64,000 nucleotides of DNA from Arthrobacter sp. 24S4-2 (GCF_005280255.1 NZ_CP040018.1:1550001-1614000); one strand, 5' to 3'. Counted from the stretch's first letter, positions 41,288 to 50,464 are shown. The notes: generated by a model from the sequence alone, not told the origin. Translations and numbers: made by a program.

Positions 41288-43140
41288 TCAGTCCTCGATG
41301 GTTACGATTACGGCCCCGGCGGAAACCGTCTCGCCCGCAACGGCCGCCAGTCCGGTGATGGTGCCCGCCCGGTGTGCCGTGAGCGGCTGCTCCATTTTCA
41401 TCGCTTCAAGCACGACGACGAGATCACCCTCGACGACCACGTCGCCTTCGGCAACGGCTACCTTCACGATGGTGCCCTGCATGGGGGACGTCAGCGCGTT
41501 GCCGCCGGCGGCTGCAGCGGGGCCGCCGGAGCGGGACCGCTTCTTGGCCTTGGCCGGTTTGGCGGAGCCGCCACCGGTGCTGACGGAGCCTAGCGATGCA
41601 GGCAGGACCACCTCGAGGCGCTTGCCGCCCACTTCGACGACGACGCGCTGGCGTTCGCCGGCGTCCTCGCTGTCATTGCCGGTACCGCTGGGCGTCCATG
41701 CCGGAATGTCGTTGACGAATGCCGTTTCGATCCAGCGGGTGTGGACCTTGAAGGGTCCCTCAGCCGGGGCAAAGTCGGGATTGGTGACGACGGCGAGGTC
41801 GAACGGGATGACGGTGGGGATGCCCTCCACCACCATTTCCTCCAGGGCCCTGCGTGAACGCTGCAGGGCCTGGGCGCGGGTGGCACCGGTGACGATCAGC
41901 TTGGAGAGCATGGAGTCGAAGTTGCCGCTGATGACGTCGCCCTGCTCCACGCCCGAGTCGATCCTGATGCCCGGGCCGGTGGGGTTCTTCAGCGTGGTGA
42001 TGGTGCCCGGGGCGGGCATGAAGTTGCGGCCCGGGTCTTCGCCGGTGATGCGGAATTCGATGGAGTGTCCGCGGACCTCGGGGTCGTCGTAGCCCAGCTT
42101 CTCACCGCGGGCCAGCCGGAACTGTTCGCGGACCAGGTCGATTCCGGTGACTTCCTCGGAGACGCAGTGCTCCACCTGGAGCCGCGTGTTGACCTCCAGG
42201 AAGGAGATGGTGCCGTCCTGGCCCACCAGGAACTCGCAGGTTCCGGCGCCGAGGTAGCGGGCTTCCTTGAGGATGGCCTTGGAGGACTCATACAGCCGGC
42301 GGTTCTGCTCTTCGGTGAGGAACGGTGCCGGGGCCTCTTCTACGAGCTTCTGGTTGCGGCGCTGCAGCGAGCAGTCGCGGGTGGAAACGACCACGACGTT
42401 GCCGTAGGCGTCTGCCAGGCATTGCGTTTCCACGTGGCGGGGGGCATCCAGGAACCGTTCGATAAAGCACTCGCCGCGGCCAAAGGCAGCGACGGCCTCG
42501 CGGACGGCTGATTCGAAGAGCTCGGGGATTTCCTCCCGTGTGCGGGCCACCTTGATGCCGCGACCGCCGCCGCCGAAGGCTGCCTTGATGGCGACCGGCA
42601 GGCCGAACTTGTCCACGAACTCAAGGATTTCTTCGGCGGATTCAACCGGATCCGCTGTGCCGGGGACCTGCGGCGCGCCGACTTTTTCGGCGATGTGGCG
42701 TGCCTGGACCTTGTCGCCCAGCGCGGAGATCGCCTCGGGGGACGGGCCGATCCAGGTGATGCCGGCCCCGATGACCATGGCGGCAAACTGGGCGTTTTCG
42801 GCCAGGAATCCGTAGCCGGGGTGGATGGCGTCCGCGCCGCACTGGTGCGCCACCTCGATCAGCTTTTCCATCACCAGGTAGGACTCGGCGGCAGTGTTGC
42901 CGCCCAGGGCGTAGGCTTCGTCAGCCAGCCGCACGTGCAGGGCGTCCCGGTCGGGATCGGCGTACACCGCCACGGAGGAGATGCCCTCGTCGCGGGCGGC
43001 GCGGATGATGCGCACGGCGATTTCACCGCGGTTGGCGATCAGGACTTTGCTCAGCCGCTTGGAGCCCGTCAGGGCCGCACTCGCGTGGCTGGGGCGGTGG
43101 ACTGCTCTGGACTTGCGGACTGCTCCAAATTTGCTGACAA
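41288..43140 (-). CDS. accA3: Acetyl/propionyl-CoA carboxylase alpha subunit (biotin carboxylase + BCCP), N-terminal frameshift
   Basis: The protein carboxylates its own biotin with ATP and bicarbonate and hands the carboxyl to AccD. The continuous frame holds IHPGYGFLAENAQFA, the ATP-grasp AAFGGGGRGIKVA, FIERFLDAPRHVE, and FLEVNTRLQVEH, then the C-terminal biotin site EAMKMEQPL. That frame continues upstream as LSKVLIANRGEIAVRI, which the family needs, but has no start codon there. A TTG at 43140 with AAGGAGA upstream starts another frame (LSANLEQSAS) that stops at 43069-43071. One base lost near 43082-43085 (ACGCG from ACGGCG) would join them as TAPATASAALTGSKRLSK. Product as printed would start only at GTG 43015, without the N-terminal strand. 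Confidence 0.85.
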
Positions 43141-43229
43141 GGCGTCTCCTTCTTTCCTTCAGGGAGCCTAGCGCGATTTTGAGGGTTCCGCCGATATTAC
43201 TTGCGGATTCCGCGCGTAATGCTCCAAAC

Positions 43230-43250
43230 CTTTGTAGGGAAGCTACAAAG
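43230..43250. promoter_or_regulatory. Palindrome CTTTGTAG-N5-CTACAAAG upstream of the carboxylase alpha gene
   Basis: Two perfect 8-bp arms with a 5-base spacer lie 90 bases upstream of the TTG start of accA3 and just past the Maf stop. The core TGTAG-N5-CTACA recurs upstream of accD. A common regulator of acyl-CoA carboxylase subunits is a reasonable inference. Confidence 0.6.
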
Positions 43251-43264
43251 CGTCGCGAATTGGC

Positions 43265-43954
43265 TCACTCCGCGCGGACTTCAGCGGGGTCAACAGCCCC
43301 GCCGGTCCACAGCTCGGTGATGCCTACCTGCGCCTGGCCCAGCAGGCTGCGGAGAGTGGAAACGGAAAGCCCGACGACGGTGTGGGGGTCGCCGTCGACC
43401 TTGCGGATGAACGCCCCGCCGTAGCCGTCGATCGTGAAGGATCCGGCGCACTGCAGCGGCTCGCCGGTGGCGATGTAGGCGTCGATCTCTTCGCCGCTCA
43501 TCTCCATGAAGTGGACCTCGGCGGAGGTCACGGCGCCCAGCGTGGCGCCGGAACCGGCGCGTTCGCCGTCGCTGTTCTCCGACGAGTCGGGATTGGTGTC
43601 CCGGCAGTCCACCAGCCAGTGGCCGGTGTGCAGCACCCCCATGGAGCCGCTCATGCGGAGCATCCGCTCCTTGGCCACCTCGGCCGTGTATGGCTTGCCG
43701 TGCGCCTCGCCGTCGAACTCGAACACCGAATCGCAGCCCAGCACCAGGGCGCCCTCCGCCCCGGGGAGGGAGGCGACGGCCTCGGCCTTTGCGCGCGCCA
43801 GCAGCAGCGCGGTGTCGTGCGGGTCGGTCACGCCGTAGCGGGCCTGGACGGCGTCCTCGTCCACATCGGAGACGAGGATCTCGTGCCGGATGCCGGCGTA
43901 GCCCAGCAGCTTGGTGCGGGCGGGGGACTGGGAGGCAAGAATGAGGCGGGTCAC
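43265..43954 (-). CDS. maf: Maf-family nucleotide pyrophosphatase
   Basis: Maf proteins hydrolyse modified or canonical NTPs to NMPs and pyrophosphate (house-cleaning role). The 229-residue product has ILASQSPARTKLL at the N-terminus, VLGCDSVFEFDGEAHGKP near 75, and IDGYGGAFIRKVDGDPHTVVGLSV near 185, all Maf motifs. The conserved catalytic Asp is in GCDSV. A hydrophilic insert at residues about 115-140 (NPDSSENSDGERAGSG) is unusual but keeps the frame. It lies upstream of accA3 on the same strand, with the TGTAG palindrome between them, so it need not be co-regulated. Confidence 0.92.
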   Translation of the reverse strand: MTRLILASQSPARTKLLGYAGIRHEILVSDVDEDAVQARYGVTDPHDTALLLARAKAEAVASLPGAEGALVLGCDSVFEFDGEAHGKPYTAEVAKERMLRMSGSMGVLHTGHWLVDCRDTNPDSSENSDGERAGSGATLGAVTSAEVHFMEMSGEEIDAYIATGEPLQCAGSFTIDGYGGAFIRKVDGDPHTVVGLSVSTLRSLLGQAQVGITELWTGGAVDPAEVRAE

Positions 43955-44093
43955 CGCTCCAGCCTAGTTCCCTTCTGCCCGGTTGGCAGTGCCCACATGG
44001 CCGGGGTTCCTGGCTGGCCCTGGCTGAGAAGGGCGCCGGTGTAGGGGCTATGTGCCCTTCCGCCCTTGATTGTGGTGGCGTAATTTCAAGCCC

Positions 44094-44402
44094 ATGAAGA
44101 CCCGGGAAGAAGGTGCCGACTGGAAGATCGCTCCTTCGACGCGCTTGGGTTGGTGGGCTCTCTGGCTCGCAGCCGCTGTCGTCTTTTATCCCCTGTACTG
44201 GAGCATCCTGCTCATCCTCCCCTCAGCTGCGGGACCGTACGTGGGAGTGGTCCTGGCAGTCCTTGCCATTGCGGCCGTCTCTGCTGGATGCATAGCTATT
44301 TTCCCGCGTAGGGACCGGAGTGGGCTGCTGCTCGCTGCCCTGATACTGCTGGTCGTCTCTGCGATCTTCTTCATCGGCGGCGAGTTTCTGTTCCCGCACT
44401 AA
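44094..44402 (+). CDS. Small three-helix membrane protein, unknown function
   Basis: The 102-residue product has a charged N-terminus (MKTREEGADWKIAP) and three hydrophobic segments (about 19-45, 47-69, 77-98). I do not recognise a family. The ATG at 44094 was chosen over an upstream start eight codons earlier because the shorter form begins with a normal polar leader. No strong ribosome site is seen. Composition is slightly less GC-rich than the neighbours. It is divergent from maf and is followed by a stretch with decayed coding sequence. Confidence 0.6.
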   Translation: MKTREEGADWKIAPSTRLGWWALWLAAAVVFYPLYWSILLILPSAAGPYVGVVLAVLAIAAVSAGCIAIFPRRDRSGLLLAALILLVVSAIFFIGGEFLFPH

Positions 44403-44790
44403 CATGAACAGCGCCGAAAGCTGGACCATGCCGCCGACGTCCGGCGCGAGGTGCTGCACCAGCGCGGACTGCTGTTCTACCGGCTCCTCCAACAGTGCAT
44501 GACCACCGGCCCCGTGCCCCTGAAGAATCTGGTCATTTCCGCATCTGCGGAGTGACTCCAGCTAAGCAGATACCCAATGCCGGAAAACACTACCGGCTGC
44601 TGGACGAGCTGGCTCTGCACTGAGCACTGTTAGAACGCGTCTTGAAATGGCGGTTGTCCTCAGCCGTGTGCCGGTATCTACGTCCGGGGTGGGGACCTCC
44701 CCGATGGCGTCCGCAGCGACTGGCCGCCTTCGGCGGGCCATCATTAATGTCCTAGCCATTAATGTCATAGCCCACAGGGACACTTGAACT
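44403..44790 (+). other. Intergenic region with possible decayed coding sequence
   Basis: A frame from about 44406 to 44554 reads RRKLDHAADVRREVLHQRGL and ends LVISASAE, with coding-like composition but no start. Another short one near 44600 ends HYRLLDELALH. I recognise no family. The end of the stretch holds a 15-bp tandem duplication before the HNH gene. Confidence 0.4.
44743..44772. repeat. 15-bp tandem duplication
   Basis: ATTAATGTCCTAGCC at 44743-44757 is followed by ATTAATGTCATAGCC at 44758-44772, differing by one base. It ends 18 bases before the HNH gene start, so it is in its promoter or leader. Confidence 0.85.
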
Positions 44791-46338
44791 ATGGACGGTA
44801 ATTGGGGGTCCGGACCGGCTCCGGCTGCATTGGGGAGCGATTGCGCTTGCAGCTGCGGTCGGGAGCCGTCAACGGAAGATACAGGCTCAGCTCTGTACGG
44901 AGGCATATCTGAGCAGGACGGTGCCCGCCTGATTGATGAGATCCGGATATTGGAAGACAGAAAGTCTGCCTTGGCTGCCCGTCAGGCCCGGCTGTCTGTC
45001 GCATTTGATCAGCTGCAGCGCCGCCGGCAGTCCGACGCCGGGATTCCCGCAGACCAGCTCGGGGCGGGCGTCGGAGCACAGATCGCCCTCGCCCGTCGCG
45101 AATCCCCGGCCAAGGGAAGCCGGTTGTTGGGCCTGGCCAGGGCCTTGGTGACTGAGATGCCGCACTCGCTCGCTGCCTTGGAGACGGGGCAGCTGAATGA
45201 GTGGCGGGCCACGTTGCTGGTGCGCGAAACGGCGTGCCTGTCCGCGGCGGACCGGTGTGGCGTCGATGAGGAACTCGCGCCCGACGCGGGAACGCTGGCA
45301 GGTGCAGGAGACCGGGAACTGGTGGCCGCCGCCCGTACCGCTGCCTATCGCCGCGACCCGCGCTCCGTCACTCAACGTGCCGCCCACGCCGCCACAGGGA
45401 GGCACGTCAGCCTCCGCCCCGCTCCGGACACCATGTGCTACCTGACCGCCCTGTTGCCCGTCTCGGCCGGTGTCGCCGTTCACGCTGCGCTTGTCCGGAA
45501 CGCCGGCTCTCTCCGCTCCGGCGGGGATCCCCGGTCCCGGGGCCAGATCATGGCCGACGATCTGGTTGAACGCATCACCGGGACGCCGGGCGGGATCACC
45601 GGCATCGAAATCCAGCTCGTCATGACCGACCGCACCCTCTTCCAGGGCGACAGCGAACCGGCACGCCTCCCCGGCTATGGCGTTGTTCCTGGCGGCTGGG
45701 CCAGAAGCATCATTGACCGGGGCGGATCGGCGCCCGCAACTTCAGTGCCCGGCGCTTCCACGCCTGGTGGATCCTTACCCGGCGCGTTCCCATCCGGCGG
45801 AGCCCGGGACCAGGCTTTCAGTACGTGGATCCGCCGTCTGTACACCGCGCCCGCCACAGGCGAGCTTGTGGCCATGGACTCGCGCGCCAGGCTTTTCCCT
45901 CCGGGACTCCGCCGCTTCATCGAGGCACGCGACGACACCTGCCGCACCCCCTACTGCGACGCCCCGAGCCGCCATCTGGACCACATCGTCCCCTGGCACG
46001 GCGGCGGCGCTACAACACAGGCCAACGGTGCCGGGCTCTGCGAAGCCTGCAACCACACCAAGGAAATGCCGGGCTGGAAAGCACACCCGTCCGCCGGACC
46101 AAACGCCGCCGGTGCAACCAGTCATGCCATCCAACTGACCACTCCCACCGGCCACAGCTACCAATCCACCGCACCACCTCTGCCGGGGACTCAACGCGGT
46201 AGCCCGGCCACAGGCTCCGGCCACCCGAAAGAGCTCGGCCACCCGAAAGAGGTCCGCCACCGGAAAGAGCTCCGCCACCACGCCAAGATTCATAGGCGTA
46301 CTCTCCGGTCACGGCAGGATGCTCCCTTCGCGGCGTAG
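44791..46338 (+). CDS. DUF222 and HNH endonuclease-domain protein
   Basis: The 515-residue protein has the DUF222 domain (residues about 40-300, with LDRRKS-like ILEDRKSALAARQARL near 55) and a C-terminal HNH motif. CRTPYCDAPSRHLDHIVPWH near 385-405 is followed by NGAGLCEACNHTKEMPGW. HNH proteins of this group are abundant and variable in actinobacteria and associated with repeats, but their role is unknown. A Gly/Ala/Ser-rich linker lies near 310-335. The C-terminal tail contains three 6-residue repeats of the GHPKEL type encoded by an 18-bp tandem repeat. The start at 44791 lacks a clear ribosome site. Confidence 0.87.
   Translation: MDGNWGSGPAPAALGSDCACSCGREPSTEDTGSALYGGISEQDGARLIDEIRILEDRKSALAARQARLSVAFDQLQRRRQSDAGIPADQLGAGVGAQIALARRESPAKGSRLLGLARALVTEMPHSLAALETGQLNEWRATLLVRETACLSAADRCGVDEELAPDAGTLAGAGDRELVAAARTAAYRRDPRSVTQRAAHAATGRHVSLRPAPDTMCYLTALLPVSAGVAVHAALVRNAGSLRSGGDPRSRGQIMADDLVERITGTPGGITGIEIQLVMTDRTLFQGDSEPARLPGYGVVPGGWARSIIDRGGSAPATSVPGASTPGGSLPGAFPSGGARDQAFSTWIRRLYTAPATGELVAMDSRARLFPPGLRRFIEARDDTCRTPYCDAPSRHLDHIVPWHGGGATTQANGAGLCEACNHTKEMPGWKAHPSAGPNAAGATSHAIQLTTPTGHSYQSTAPPLPGTQRGSPATGSGHPKELGHPKEVRHRKELRHHAKIHRRTLRSRQDAPFAA
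46219..46272. repeat. 18-bp tandem repeat in the HNH gene tail
   Basis: Three 18-bp units (GGCCACCCGAAAGAGCTC and variants) at 46219-46236, 46237-46254 and 46255-46272 encode basic repeats GHPKEL, GHPKEV and RHRKEL. The unit is a multiple of three, so copy number can change without a frameshift. Confidence 0.85.
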
Positions 46339-46361
46339 GTCGGCGCGCGGGCCGCAGAACG

Positions 46362-46399
46362 CGGGCCGCCCGCCGATCGAGTGATCAGCGGGCGGCCCG
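46362..46399. terminator. Bidirectional hairpin between HNH and MMPL genes
   Basis: A perfect 12-bp inverted repeat (CGGGCCGCCCGC and its complement) with an inner GATC/GATC pairing lies between two convergent genes. There is no long T-run on either side, but its strength and position support a shared terminator. Confidence 0.75.
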
Positions 46400-46419
46400 T
46401 TAGGACTCGCAGAGTTCCG

Positions 46420-48951
46420 TCAGCGTGCGCCGACCTCTTCCGGTTCTGTCTCTGCGGCCGGCACAGGCTTGCGCAGCTTGGCGCCCTCAACATCCACGTC
46501 GGGCAGGAGGCGGTCCAGCCAGCGCGGCAGCCACCACGCCTTGCCGCCCAGCAGGTACATCACGGCCGGGACGATCGTCATTCGCACTACGAAGGCATCC
46601 ACCAGCACACCGAAGGCCATGGCGAACCCGAGCGGCCGGACCATGTTCAGGTGGGAGAAGATGAAGCCGGCAAAGACGCTGACCATGATGATGGCGGCTG
46701 CCGTGACCACGGCGGACGCATGGCTGAATCCCGTCCGCACAGCGTGCTTGGCCGATTCCCCATGCATAAACGATTCGCGCATGCCCGAGGTGATGAACAC
46801 CTGATAGTCCATGGCCAGGCCGAACAGCACCCCGATCAGGATGATGGGCAGGAAGCTCAGCACGGCGCCCGGGTTTTCGACGCCGAACACGGCCCCCAGC
46901 CAGCCCCACTGGTAGACGGCCACCACGGCACCGAAGGCCGCGGCCAGGGAGAGCAGGAAGCCGCCGGTGGCGAGCAGCGGCACCACGATGGAGCGGAACA
47001 CCAGCAGCAGCAGGATCAGGGACAGCCCCACCACGATGGCGAGGTACGGCGGAAGCGCGGCACCGAGCTTGGTGGAGACGTCCACGTTGCCGGCGGTCTG
47101 GCCGGTGAGGCCAATGCCAACTCCCGTGGCCTCCGTGATTTCGGCGTTCCTGCCCCGCAGCTCCGAAACCACCTGGACGGTGCTGGCGCTGGCCGGACCC
47201 TCCTTCGGGATGACCTGGAACACCGCGGTCCGGCGGTCCTCGCTAAGTGCCAGCGGTACTGCGGCCGTGACGTTGTCCACCCCGCGGAGGATATCCGCGA
47301 CGTCGAACTGCTTGGCCTGCGCTTCCTCTGCGGTGAGCCCGGCGGGGAAGTCGCCCACCACCACGATCGGGCCGGTCATTCCTTCTCCGAAACTCCGGCC
47401 GGTGACGTTGTACGCCTTGAAGGCCTGGGATTCAACGGGTTCCGATCCGCCGTCCGGAAGGGCCAGGCGGAGCTGGCCGGCGGGCAGGGCCAGGACACCC
47501 AACAGCACCACGCCTGCCAGCAGGGCCAGCACCGGGTGACGGGTGACCAGGCCGCCCCAGCCGTGGCTGCTGCGGTGCTCCTCCCTTGCCCTGTCCTGGC
47601 TTTCGTGGCCCGGGGCCGCGTTGTGCCGTTCGGCCTTGGCCCAGGCCCGCTTGGAGATCAGCTTCCGCCCTACCAGTGAGAGGACGGCCGGCGTGAGCGT
47701 CAGGGCGACGACGACGGCGACGGCCACCGTTGCGGCGGCGGAAAGTCCCATGACGGCCAGGAACGGCAGCCCCGGGACAACCAGGGCGGCCAGCGCGATG
47801 ATGACGGTCAGGCCGGCGAACATCACCGCGTTGCCCGAAGTTCCGGTGGCCATGGCCACGGATTCCTCGGGGTCCATCCCGGTCAGCAGTTGGCTGCGGT
47901 GCCTGTTGACGATGAACAGTGAGTAGTCGATCCCCACTGCGAGGCCGAGCATGAGGGCCAGCATGGGGGAGATGGAGCTCATGTCCACGGCGCCGCTGAG
48001 GGCAAAAGTTCCGCCCACACCGACAGCCACGCCCACCACGGCCATGAGCAGCGGGAGCCCGGCGGCGATTAGGGTGCCGAGCATAATGATGAGCACCAGG
48101 GCCGCGATGGCAATGCCGAGGATCTCCGAGATGCCGAACAATTCGGAGACGTCCTCCGTGATTTCCTTGCTGGCCAGGGCAGTGACGCCGGCGGGGGACA
48201 CTTCCTGGGCGATGTCCTGGACCTGCTGCCGGACCTCCGGCGTCAGCCCGTTAATGGAGGTCTTGAACTGCACCTGGGCAATGGCTGCCTTGCCGTCCTG
48301 CGAGACGAACCGCATGCCCCGCGATGCCTCCAGCTGGCGCTTGCCGAGCGCAAGCTTCGCCGCGCCTGCCTCCGCTTCCTTGGTGCCGGCGTCGAACTTT
48401 GCCTGGCCCTCCGCAAGGGCGGCCTTCTGCTGCCCCAGCTGCGCTTCGATCGTGGCGGCCGGCATGCCGGCGGCGGTCATCTGTTGCTCGGCGGCCTCGA
48501 GCTGGGCCTTGCCCGCGGCAAGTTCGGCCGCGGCCTTCTCCAGCTGGCCTTTGCCGGCGGCGGCCTGCTGCTCTCCGGCGGCGAGGTCCGAAGCGGCTTT
48601 GTCCAGCTGCGCCTGCGTGGCGAAGGGATCCACGGTGCCCTGAACGTCGGGAAGAGTCTTGAGTTTGGTCAGTGCGGCAGTAACGGCGCCCCTCCCGGCC
48701 TGGTTGAACTGGCCGTCCCGTGCTTCAAACACGATCCCTGCCGTCCCGCCCGATGCGTTGGGAAGCTCCTTCTTGAGCTTGTCCGCCATCTGCTGGGTCT
48801 CGGTGCCGGGAATCTGGAAGTTGTTGGACATGGTGCCGTGGAACGCGGCCGCTGCCCCGCCCACGCCAACGAGCACGGCCAGCCAGAGCGAAATGACCAG
48901 CCAGCGGCGGCGGTAGGAGAACTTGCCGAGGCGGTAGAGGAAGAGGGCCAT
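46420..48951 (-). CDS. MMPL/RND-family membrane transporter
   Basis: The 843-residue protein has the MMPL layout: one N-terminal helix, a large extracytoplasmic domain, five helices, a second extracytoplasmic domain and a final helix block. The first external domain contains a long Ala/Gln/Lys-rich coiled-coil-like stretch (about residues 130-215, with DKAASDLAAGEQQAAAGKGQ). The core shows VGIDYSLFIVNRHRSQL near 330 and GLAMDYQVFITSGMRESF near 710, the paired GXDY/GXXXDY motifs that carry protons. It follows the TetR gene by one base and is almost surely repressed by it. Such exporters move lipids or hydrophobic drugs; the substrate is not known. Confidence 0.92.
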   Translation of the reverse strand: MALFLYRLGKFSYRRRWLVISLWLAVLVGVGGAAAAFHGTMSNNFQIPGTETQQMADKLKKELPNASGGTAGIVFEARDGQFNQAGRGAVTAALTKLKTLPDVQGTVDPFATQAQLDKAASDLAAGEQQAAAGKGQLEKAAAELAAGKAQLEAAEQQMTAAGMPAATIEAQLGQQKAALAEGQAKFDAGTKEAEAGAAKLALGKRQLEASRGMRFVSQDGKAAIAQVQFKTSINGLTPEVRQQVQDIAQEVSPAGVTALASKEITEDVSELFGISEILGIAIAALVLIIMLGTLIAAGLPLLMAVVGVAVGVGGTFALSGAVDMSSISPMLALMLGLAVGIDYSLFIVNRHRSQLLTGMDPEESVAMATGTSGNAVMFAGLTVIIALAALVVPGLPFLAVMGLSAAATVAVAVVVALTLTPAVLSLVGRKLISKRAWAKAERHNAAPGHESQDRAREEHRSSHGWGGLVTRHPVLALLAGVVLLGVLALPAGQLRLALPDGGSEPVESQAFKAYNVTGRSFGEGMTGPIVVVGDFPAGLTAEEAQAKQFDVADILRGVDNVTAAVPLALSEDRRTAVFQVIPKEGPASASTVQVVSELRGRNAEITEATGVGIGLTGQTAGNVDVSTKLGAALPPYLAIVVGLSLILLLLVFRSIVVPLLATGGFLLSLAAAFGAVVAVYQWGWLGAVFGVENPGAVLSFLPIILIGVLFGLAMDYQVFITSGMRESFMHGESAKHAVRTGFSHASAVVTAAAIIMVSVFAGFIFSHLNMVRPLGFAMAFGVLVDAFVVRMTIVPAVMYLLGGKAWWLPRWLDRLLPDVDVEGAKLRKPVPAAETEPEEVGAR

Positions 48952-48952
48952 G

Positions 48953-49633
48953 TCAGTGCCGATCTGTGGAGAGGTTGGCTGGGGGCGTAAATCCTGAGCC
49001 GAGGAGGCCCATGGCATCGATCAGGAGCTGGCGGAGCGTGGACAGCGATTCGGCCGAAAGGTCCGCACCGCACCGGGCGAACCAGACGTCCATGGCGGCC
49101 TTGCCGCAGGAGATCACCGAGCCGGCCAGGGCGCGGAGGTACAGTTCGTTGATTTCGGTGCCGGGGTACAGGGCGAAGCGCTCGCGGGCGGCCTCGATGA
49201 TCTGCCCGGTGCAGTGGTCCCACGCTTCAAGTTCGGAGCGGTTGAGCTGCGGATTGGACAGCGCCAGACCGTACAGCTCGGCCATGGGGGCAACCGTCAT
49301 GGGGTCCGCCAGCTGGACGAGGGCCGCCCTGGCCGACTCCAGGATGGGCTCGTCAGCAGGCCGCAGCCGGAACTGAGCCAGGGCGCTGTCCAGGAAACCG
49401 TGGGTCACCGAGGCCAGGGCCGCCTCCGTGCTGCTGAAGTAGTTGAAGAAGGTCCGGCGGGAGATCGCGGCGGCGTCGGCGATGTCCTCCACCGTGAAGT
49501 TCCCGGGCCCCCTGCCGCGCAGGAGCTCGAGGGCGGCATCGCTGATGGCCTGTCGGGTGGCGGCCTTGTTAAGTTCCCGGCGCGAGGGCGCCGGGCGTGC
49601 AGCGGTGTCGCTGCCGGCGGGGATGGTGGGCAT
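48953..49633 (-). CDS. TetR-family transcriptional regulator
   Basis: The 226-residue regulator has a TetR DNA-binding domain near residues 22-70: ATRQAISDAALELLRGRG, then FTVEDIADAAAISRRTFFNYF, and ends with a variable ligand-binding domain. The one-base gap to the MMPL gene and the two operator-like repeats five bases before its start point to autoregulation and control of the exporter. The start ATG at 49633 is the first available. The C-terminal domain has Cys residues at about 145, 175 and 187, but no known ligand-binding signature. A drug- or lipid-responsive repressor is inferred. Confidence 0.92.
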   Translation of the reverse strand: MPTIPAGSDTAARPAPSRRELNKAATRQAISDAALELLRGRGPGNFTVEDIADAAAISRRTFFNYFSSTEAALASVTHGFLDSALAQFRLRPADEPILESARAALVQLADPMTVAPMAELYGLALSNPQLNRSELEAWDHCTGQIIEAARERFALYPGTEINELYLRALAGSVISCGKAAMDVWFARCGADLSAESLSTLRQLLIDAMGLLGSGFTPPANLSTDRH

Positions 49634-49638
49634 GTTCG

Positions 49639-49668
49639 TACACTACGTGCATTTTTACACTCTGTGCA
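49639..49668 (-). promoter_or_regulatory. Tandem operator of the TetR-MMPL operon
   Basis: Two 13-bp copies of TGCAC-N3-GTGTA on the minus strand (49656-49668 and 49639-49651) are separated by AAAA, giving a 17-bp period. Each is a near palindrome. They lie directly upstream of the TetR start codon, so bound repressor would block the promoter or early transcript. Confidence 0.7.
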
Positions 49669-49806
49669 AGTTTTTGGATTCACAGCTTCCTAACAGCTGG
49701 ATGACAGCTCATCCTTATGGGAATGCTGGACGCTTAGGGAAGGTAGGCGAACTCTAGCCACCTTCGGAAACAGCCGTGTTCCTGCGGCAGATCGAGGAGA
49801 CGTGCC

Positions 49807-50352
49807 ATGACAAGCAGAAAGAAGTTGGGCCTTGGCCTGGGCGCCGCGGCCCTGGTTGTTGGAGCCGGGATCGGTGTCAGCGGAATCGCGTCGGCCGCGA
49901 CCACGCCGACTCCCACGCCGTCAGCGAGTGCATCGGCTGACGCCAACACCGACGGCCATGACCACGGGTACAAAGGCGGCCGGCACGGAGGCGGAGTACG
50001 GGCGTCGGAGCTCGCCGCAAAGCTCGGCGTTGACGAAGCCAAGGTCACCGAGGCGCTGAAGGCGTTCCGGGACGCGAATAAGCCCGCCACCCGGCCCGCG
50101 AAGGGCGAGAAGCCGGACCGCGCCGCTATGGAAGCTGCACTGGCCAAGTCCCTCGCGGCATCCCTGGGCATTGACGAGTCCAAAGTAACCGCTGCACTGG
50201 AGGAGCTGCGCACCGAAGCGCAGTCCGGACGTGCGGCCGCCCTGAAGACCAGGCTGGACAAGGCTGTCGCGGCCGGCACACTCACCCAGGCAGAGGCCGA
50301 CGCCGTCACGAAGGCCGTCGAAAAGGGCGTAATCGGCGGCCGAGGGCGCTAG
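49807..50352 (+). CDS. Secreted protein with duplicated helical motif, unknown function
   Basis: The 181-residue product has a signal peptide (MTSRKKLGLGLGAAALVVGA, cleavage near ASA-AT at 29), then a Ser/Thr/Pro/Ala linker and a His/Gly-rich stretch (DGHDHGYKGGRHGGG). Two similar helical units follow: LAAKLGVDEAKVTEALKAF near residue 70 and LAASLGIDESKVTAALEELR near 115. A C-terminal helix has LTQAEADAVTKAVEKG. The duplicated units resemble repeats seen in secreted actinobacterial proteins of unknown role. The Ala/Glu/Lys-rich mature part is probably helical. It stands alone and is ended by the hairpin at 50391. Confidence 0.8.
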   Translation: MTSRKKLGLGLGAAALVVGAGIGVSGIASAATTPTPTPSASASADANTDGHDHGYKGGRHGGGVRASELAAKLGVDEAKVTEALKAFRDANKPATRPAKGEKPDRAAMEAALAKSLAASLGIDESKVTAALEELRTEAQSGRAAALKTRLDKAVAAGTLTQAEADAVTKAVEKGVIGGRGR

Positions 50353-50390
50353 GTGTATTGACCTGAGAGGTTGGTGACCGGAAGCCGCCA

Positions 50391-50431
50391 GACGCAGAAG
50401 TCCCCGGGAAATTCCCGGGGACGTCTGCGTT
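50391..50431. terminator. Bidirectional terminator between convergent genes
   Basis: Perfect arms GTCCCCGGGAA and TTCCCGGGGAC meet at one central base, extended by ACGCAGA/TCTGCGT outside. It lies between the secreted-protein gene and the end of the convergent symporter gene. Confidence 0.85.
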
Positions 50432-50464
50432 AACTGCGGCTCGTAGCCACCGCGGTGAAGGCGG

